This document shows, in pieces, positions 59,743 to 64,000 of a DNA stretch of 64,000 nt. How positions within the stretch are numbered: position 1 is the stretch's first letter; each line of letters begins with the position of its first letter. The DNA is from an uncultured Armatimonadota bacterium (lineage in GTDB: Bacteria > Armatimonadota > Fimbriimonadia > Fimbriimonadales > Fimbriimonadaceae), in NCBI GenBank assembly GCA_903927025.1, contig CAIYLG010000052.1:1-64000 (forward strand). Reading direction: 5' to 3'. The notes under the pieces were generated by a model that saw only the letters and a list, made by a program, of their open reading frames with translations, did no database searches and had not been told where the DNA came from. The position numbers and the translations under genes are program-made.

Positions 59743-62103
59743 ATGATCCCCAGTTTTCAGCCCGAGTTTCAGGAAACGGATTGGCTCTTCGACGAAGAGT
59801 CGATTCAAGCTCACGCCGTTTCAATCAGAGAACTGATGAACACGGATTTTGCGGCGTTTTTAACGACCGCAAGCCGATTCCAGGAAGTAGCCAAGTTAAA
59901 GGGAGCCCGATTTGCTGAAGGCGTGTTCGCCAGAATTGTTGCCGACGGCTTGAAGCTGCAGTCCCTCTATGGGCCAAGCATTGAGGCCGCGATCCAGGCG
60001 AAGTCGCTTCTCAGTCGCTTCCCGGAGAGTGAGGAATACGTACTGAGTCTTCGCACCCTCGGGTCAGGGTATGCGGTAAGTGGGAATGTCGAACTGGGGA
60101 TGAATTGCTTCCTGGACGGATTCGATGCGGCGATTAGCCGTGAGTTCTTCGTCGATGCCGTAATTTTTGCCTTTGACCTTTGCCATTGGCATCGCGAAAT
60201 AGGACAGCCAGAGCAAGCCCTTGAATACCTTCGATATGTATCTGAGCGGCTTATCGACTACTGTGACAGCGGCCTCGAGAATATTCTTGCGGCGAATTAC
60301 GGTGAGGTTTACCTTGAGTTAGGGCGCCTTGAAGACGCGGAACACGTCCTTTTGGAAGGCTTGCGAACTGGGGACGCTGAGGTAGAGCAGTACTACCTGC
60401 ATCTGTACGGTGCTCTCGGCTGCGTCAGGGCTGCGCAGGGGAAACATGATGAAGCTAGGCGGCTGCTGGCCATCTCGCAGGAAATATCCCTGAAGTTCGC
60501 CGATAAGGGGATCACCGCATGGTTAGGATATCGTTTAGCAGAGACTTGCCTTGATTACAACTGTCCGCAAGAAGCCGTAGGCATTCTTTATGATTCGATC
60601 AACCTCTGTGAAAACTTAGGTGACGAATGGCTCTTGGTGGACCTCTACGAAACACTTTCCAAGGCCTATGTGAACCTGGGAGATATTGAAGCGGCGTTCG
60701 AGGTCCTCCAAACTGCAAACAAGATTCTACAGACGGCGCGCCGGCAGAAACTCGGTAGAAAATCGGCGCTGTTGGAGCAGCTGAACTACAACTGGACAAC
60801 ACGCGAACTTGAGCTGCAGAGTGAAATTCGGGATGCGCTAATAGAAGGCAAGGAAGTTGCCAGGCGGGCCAGTCAGTTCAAGTCGATGTTCCTCACGAAG
60901 ATGAGTCACGAACTGAGAACGCCGTTGAATGGCGTTTTGGGAGTGACGAAGATGTTGCTCAGCCGCAACCTCAATAGTGAGGACCAGAAACTCGCTCAGA
61001 CGATTTATGCTTCGGGCGAACACATCCTCCATTTGGTCAATCGTGTCCTCGATCTGTCCAAATTGGATGTTGGGGCTCTGCAACTCGATATTCAGCCTTT
61101 CCGTCTCATGGACCTCTTCAACGAAGTCACTGATCTGTATGATCCGCTTTGTAAGGAAAAGCAGATTCGACTAGAGACTCACCTTTCGCCAGAGTTGAAC
61201 GAGTTGGTCATGGGCGATCGAACTCGAATTGCTCAAGTGATTACCAATCTGCTTGGCAATGCCATCAAATTTACGCAGGTTGGTGGAATCACCCTCCGAG
61301 TTGAGCGCTCTCCTGCCTCTGATGAGCCGTTGCGAGCTAAATTCACCGTCAAAGACACCGGGATCGGCGTTTCCCCTGAAGATCAGGAATGTATCTTTGA
61401 GTTCTTCGGACAGGGAGTCAAGGCAAGGTTCACCGGTGGCGCTGGCCTGGGCTTGTCGATTGGGCGGGAGCTAGTCACCCTCATGGGAGGCACGATTGGG
61501 GTGATTTCGGAGGTTGGCCAAGGAAGTGAATTCTGGTTTGAAATTCCCCTTCCCGTCGCAGATTCCGACTTTGCCACGTCCGAAGTTCCCACATTTGCGT
61601 CTCTACCGTCGCAAGTCAGTCCAACTCTTCGCGGCGTTAAGATCCTCGTCGCAGAAGACGATGAGATCAATTGGATGGTATTGGAGTCGATGCTGGACGG
61701 CCTAGATGCGAGCTCCATTCGTGCATCAAACGGCAAGCAGGCAGTGGATTTTTTCGCCGACGAGCAATTTGATCTGGTCATTCTCGACTGCCACATGGAT
61801 GTGATGGATGGCTTTGAGGCGGCATCTGTTATCCGCGAAATGGAGACAAACTCTCGAGTCCCAATTCTCGCTCTGTCCGCTGATATTCTCGAGGCCAACC
61901 AGGAGCGTTGCCTGGCAAGCGGCATGGATGGCTTTGTGGGGAAACCCGTGCAAGTTCAAGAGCTCATCTCGAAAATTGCACAGGTGGCCCCTGGCCTGGT
62001 CTCAACTGGACAGACGAGCTCGGGGACTAGCGCGCCTGTAGGCGAATCCGTCAGGTGGTCAAGCGCACAAGTTCAATCCGGCTCTCGGGCTGAATTAGTT
62101 TGA
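59743..62103 (+). CDS. TPR-containing hybrid histidine kinase/response regulator
   Basis: 786 residues. The first about 350 are helical TPR-like repeats (AANYGEVYLELGRLEDAEHVLLEG, LYGALGCVRAAQGKHDEARRLLA, ETLSKAYVNLGDIEAAFEVL) and there are no membrane helices, so it is cytoplasmic. HisKA with H389 in MFLTKMSHELRTPLNGVLG, HATPase with LLGNAIKFTQVGG, DTGIGVSPED and GGAGLGLSIGREL, then a receiver domain from about 635 with VLVAEDDEINWMV and phospho-acceptor D682 in VILDCHMDVMDG. No Hpt domain, so a separate phosphotransfer protein or direct signalling is needed. It may read protein partners through the TPR part. Confidence 0.95.
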   Translation: MIPSFQPEFQETDWLFDEESIQAHAVSIRELMNTDFAAFLTTASRFQEVAKLKGARFAEGVFARIVADGLKLQSLYGPSIEAAIQAKSLLSRFPESEEYVLSLRTLGSGYAVSGNVELGMNCFLDGFDAAISREFFVDAVIFAFDLCHWHREIGQPEQALEYLRYVSERLIDYCDSGLENILAANYGEVYLELGRLEDAEHVLLEGLRTGDAEVEQYYLHLYGALGCVRAAQGKHDEARRLLAISQEISLKFADKGITAWLGYRLAETCLDYNCPQEAVGILYDSINLCENLGDEWLLVDLYETLSKAYVNLGDIEAAFEVLQTANKILQTARRQKLGRKSALLEQLNYNWTTRELELQSEIRDALIEGKEVARRASQFKSMFLTKMSHELRTPLNGVLGVTKMLLSRNLNSEDQKLAQTIYASGEHILHLVNRVLDLSKLDVGALQLDIQPFRLMDLFNEVTDLYDPLCKEKQIRLETHLSPELNELVMGDRTRIAQVITNLLGNAIKFTQVGGITLRVERSPASDEPLRAKFTVKDTGIGVSPEDQECIFEFFGQGVKARFTGGAGLGLSIGRELVTLMGGTIGVISEVGQGSEFWFEIPLPVADSDFATSEVPTFASLPSQVSPTLRGVKILVAEDDEINWMVLESMLDGLDASSIRASNGKQAVDFFADEQFDLVILDCHMDVMDGFEAASVIREMETNSRVPILALSADILEANQERCLASGMDGFVGKPVQVQELISKIAQVAPGLVSTGQTSSGTSAPVGESVRWSSAQVQSGSRAELV

Positions 62104-62573
62104 GGTCGATGCGGACGCATGGATCCCTTCGCCTCAGGTCTGCACTCGAAAAGAAACACTCTCATCCAACGCCATTCTGTTTGCAGTTCCAAACTTATTC
62201 CCACGTGCATTCGATTGGGTAGTTATGCAAGTGCGGAAGCGATTAATTCTTAGAGGGCGAATAGTATCTGGCTTTCGACCGTGCAATCGTCAAAACGCCC
62301 GACTTTGGTTGAGGTCCAAAGTTGCCACTTAGTAGTGTTGGCGATTTCGGCGCGCTGTTCGTGACCTCTGCAGATTCACGAAACTGGATTTGTTAGTCCA
62401 GGCGGATGTACAGTCTCTAGTCTGCAGGCAACCGGCCACGGGAATTTATCCGCGCCTCCTCGATGTGGAGGTCACGCGTTAAGTGAGAAATAGGTGCTGA
62501 GGTGGCGGCATCCCAAGTGAAAATTGAATGATATTCTTCTGATACCTTACATCTTTTTGAAATTCTGCTCACA
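62104..62573. other. Intergenic region upstream of the beta-barrel gene
   Basis: 470 bp with no gene that I can support. An imperfect hairpin at 62451-62478 (CGCG and CTCC/GGAG arms) may terminate or regulate. The last 60 bp before 62574 are A/T-rich and should hold the promoter. Confidence 0.4.
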
Positions 62574-63527
62574 ATGTCCCCTATCGTGCTGTCTCGAAAC
62601 TCTGTCGGAAGGTTGGCTGTCCTGGTTGGGGCAAGCTTGGCCGCCAAGGTGGGCACCTGCCAAGATCTCCCCAAGCTCTCTGGAGTGGTTGAAACTTATT
62701 GGCTTTCAAACTCAAATGCGCGTGGTTCTTACCAGATGAACACGTGGGCGGAGCTCAAAGCCAGAATCAATTCAAATTGGTCTGCTGTTTGGTCAGGATA
62801 CGATGCACAGAGCTTTGCCGGATACGATGAGTCGTATGTCCGATATGAAGTTGATGCTGGCTCTGTCCGAGTCGGACGGCTTCGCTCAAGCTTTGGATTT
62901 AGTGATTGGAGCGAGTTGCTTTATTCGGGAATCAATCATAGGCCACTGGTGAGGGAGTGCAATCTCGTGGGCAAAATCAAGTTGGACCGCGATGACTCAG
63001 GGGCTGAGGCAAGTGCCAACTTTGGACCCCTTCAGATTCAAGCCGCGATGATTGACACAGGACTGACGCGCGCACAGGTCGGTCCTGACAAATTGGATCA
63101 TGCAACTGTGACTGCCCAGTACGGTTTAGGGCAGGTAATCCTTGGAGGAGAGTTCTTAGGGAAGACTGACCTAACGGAGAAGCTGGTCGGGGCCAATGTT
63201 CGATATACAGTTCCGCACTGGATCTTCAAAGGTGAGTTCTTCGAAGGCATTGGTGCTCAGTCTGGATCGGGTGGGTATCTCGACGCTATCTATCGAATTC
63301 CTTATCGGCTCCGAACCGAGGTCGTTGCGCGCGTAGAGCAGGTTCACCCGTGGAAGGCGGACGATGACACCGTTTTAACCACCTTGGGGATCAGACACAT
63401 CGTGAATCAAAACCTAACTCTGAATCTCAATTACGGATGGGGCAAGGACTTGTTCTATAGCAACTATGCAACCACTCTCGGTGCAACTGGCTGGAGTCTG
63501 AGAGCGATGTTTCAGGTGCAGTTCTAA
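62574..63527 (+). CDS. Outer-membrane beta-barrel (porin-like) protein
   Basis: 317 residues. Signal-like N terminus (VGRLAVLVGASLAAKVGTC, then QDLPKLSGVVETYW), followed by alternating amphipathic strands (SGAEASANFGPLQIQAAMID, TVTAQYGLGQVILGGEFLG, LTLNLNYGWGKDLFY) and a C-terminal Phe (AMFQVQF), the outer-membrane insertion signature. About 14 strands are possible. No specific family. The stop overlaps the ATG of the cupredoxin gene (TAATG), so the pair is co-expressed. Confidence 0.8.
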   Translation: MSPIVLSRNSVGRLAVLVGASLAAKVGTCQDLPKLSGVVETYWLSNSNARGSYQMNTWAELKARINSNWSAVWSGYDAQSFAGYDESYVRYEVDAGSVRVGRLRSSFGFSDWSELLYSGINHRPLVRECNLVGKIKLDRDDSGAEASANFGPLQIQAAMIDTGLTRAQVGPDKLDHATVTAQYGLGQVILGGEFLGKTDLTEKLVGANVRYTVPHWIFKGEFFEGIGAQSGSGGYLDAIYRIPYRLRTEVVARVEQVHPWKADDDTVLTTLGIRHIVNQNLTLNLNYGWGKDLFYSNYATTLGATGWSLRAMFQVQF

Positions 63528-64000
63528 TGGTCCTTTCTTTTGCTCTCTTGGCTGTCGCCCATCTCGACTCATCCGTGTCAGGGAAGGTAACGCTGCCGAA
63601 CGGTAAGCCAGCCGGTCAGGCGATCGTTTGGTTTACAGGTTCGGCGCGGCCGAAGGCACTTCCAAAAGCAGTTGTGGACCAGCGTGACCGGACCTTCATT
63701 CCTCATGTCAGCGTCGTCACGGTCGGAACTCGCGTGGATTTCCCCAACAACGACGTGATCTTTCACAACGTCTTCACCGAGTTCAACAGCACAAAGTTTG
63801 ACCTCGGGAACTATCCCAAGGGCACCAAGCGGACCCAGGTTTTCTCGCAGCCGGGCCTGGCGGTCATCATGTGCAGCATCCATCCCGATATGGGGGCCTA
63901 TATCATGGTGGTTGATACGCCGTTCTATGCCATCGCCGACAAGAGAGGCGAGTATCACATCCCATCGATACCCAGCGGAAAATACAAGGTTGAGGTCTGG
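63527..64000 (+). CDS. Secreted cupredoxin-domain protein (3' end outside the window)
   Basis: Starts at ATG 63527 inside the previous stop codon and runs 158 codons to the window edge. Short signal peptide (MVLSFALLAVAHLDSS), then a plastocyanin-like domain: VSGKVTLPNGKPAGQAIVWF, FPNNDVIFHNVFT (first His ligand) and VIMCSIHPDMGAYIMVV (Cys, His and Met ligands). This type 1 copper layout is complete. After it a carboxypeptidase-regulatory-like segment begins (KRGEYHIPSIPSGKYKVEVW). It may carry electrons or copper for the preceding outer-membrane protein. Confidence 0.85.
   Translation, partial: MVLSFALLAVAHLDSSVSGKVTLPNGKPAGQAIVWFTGSARPKALPKAVVDQRDRTFIPHVSVVTVGTRVDFPNNDVIFHNVFTEFNSTKFDLGNYPKGTKRTQVFSQPGLAVIMCSIHPDMGAYIMVVDTPFYAIADKRGEYHIPSIPSGKYKVEVW

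Noticed and set aside
62417-62674. 85-codon minus-strand frame
   Set aside because: Overlaps the start of the beta-barrel gene antisense and has no coding character.

Overview
The window reads as chromosome from a diderm (Gram-negative-type) bacterium of moderate-to-high G+C. My best guess is the Armatimonadota, near Fimbriimonas. This rests on a pseudopilin with an N-terminal GFTLIELLVVIAII and a C-terminal H-x9-DG motif (50.6-49.8 kb), many lipobox proteins, TolC and porin-like outer-membrane proteins, and the tmRNA tag. It is an inference from gene content; no 16S gene lies in the window. Coding density is very high. Four-base stop/start overlaps are common, and four convergent gene pairs interlock their stop codons in 4 bp.

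Layout. 0-8.8 kb: a carbohydrate and small-molecule block with a secreted-type GH27 alpha-galactosidase, a ThuA-like protein, a complete ribose-type ABC importer (ATPase, lipoprotein binding protein, permease), a creatininase-family hydrolase and a kynureninase. 8.8-14 kb: an MsbA-like ABC exporter, an unknown lipoprotein translationally coupled to a DppA-like D-aminopeptidase, and a clostripain-type lipoprotein. 14.1-16.6 kb: cytochrome b plus Tat-exported molybdopterin oxidoreductase, then an ECF sigma factor overlapping its zinc-finger anti-sigma factor. 16.7-25 kb: DegT aminotransferase, Maf, a secreted MMKKG-repeat peptide, a lipoprotein, pyrR-pyrB-pyrC, an acyltransferase and a nitroreductase. 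25-36 kb: a long minus-strand run with phosphatase, xylose isomerase, AIM24, a full MacAB-TolC-type pump, purA and an MFS exporter. 36.2-41.1 kb: a fatty-acid block (fabD, inverted fabG, acpP, fabF) containing a phytanoyl-CoA dioxygenase/SDR pair. 41.2-44.6 kb: XerC/D recombinase, a degenerate receiver, a second ECF sigma factor, two small proteins and ispE.

44.7-46.84 kb: the tmRNA gene (ssrA) is followed by a Fic protein, and the last 24 bp of ssrA recur 1.8 kb downstream. This looks like a tiny, integrase-less island in the classic tmRNA attachment site, and it is the most interesting structure here. 46.9-53.4 kb: PKD-domain secreted protein, a membrane protein, a Spy-like protein with a pseudopilin, an OmpR-type two-component system, and a convergent intergenic gap with a GC-rich inverted repeat. 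53.6-59.4 kb: a six-gene export operon (HlyD, two ATPases, two ABC-2 permeases, a 73-residue secreted His-rich peptide). 59.7-64 kb: a TPR/hybrid histidine kinase, a beta-barrel protein and a translationally coupled cupredoxin that runs off the window.

Starts were often moved inward from the longest possible frame to fit signal peptides, ribosome sites or gene overlaps; each case is stated. No CRISPR array, transposase, rRNA or convincing tRNA was found.
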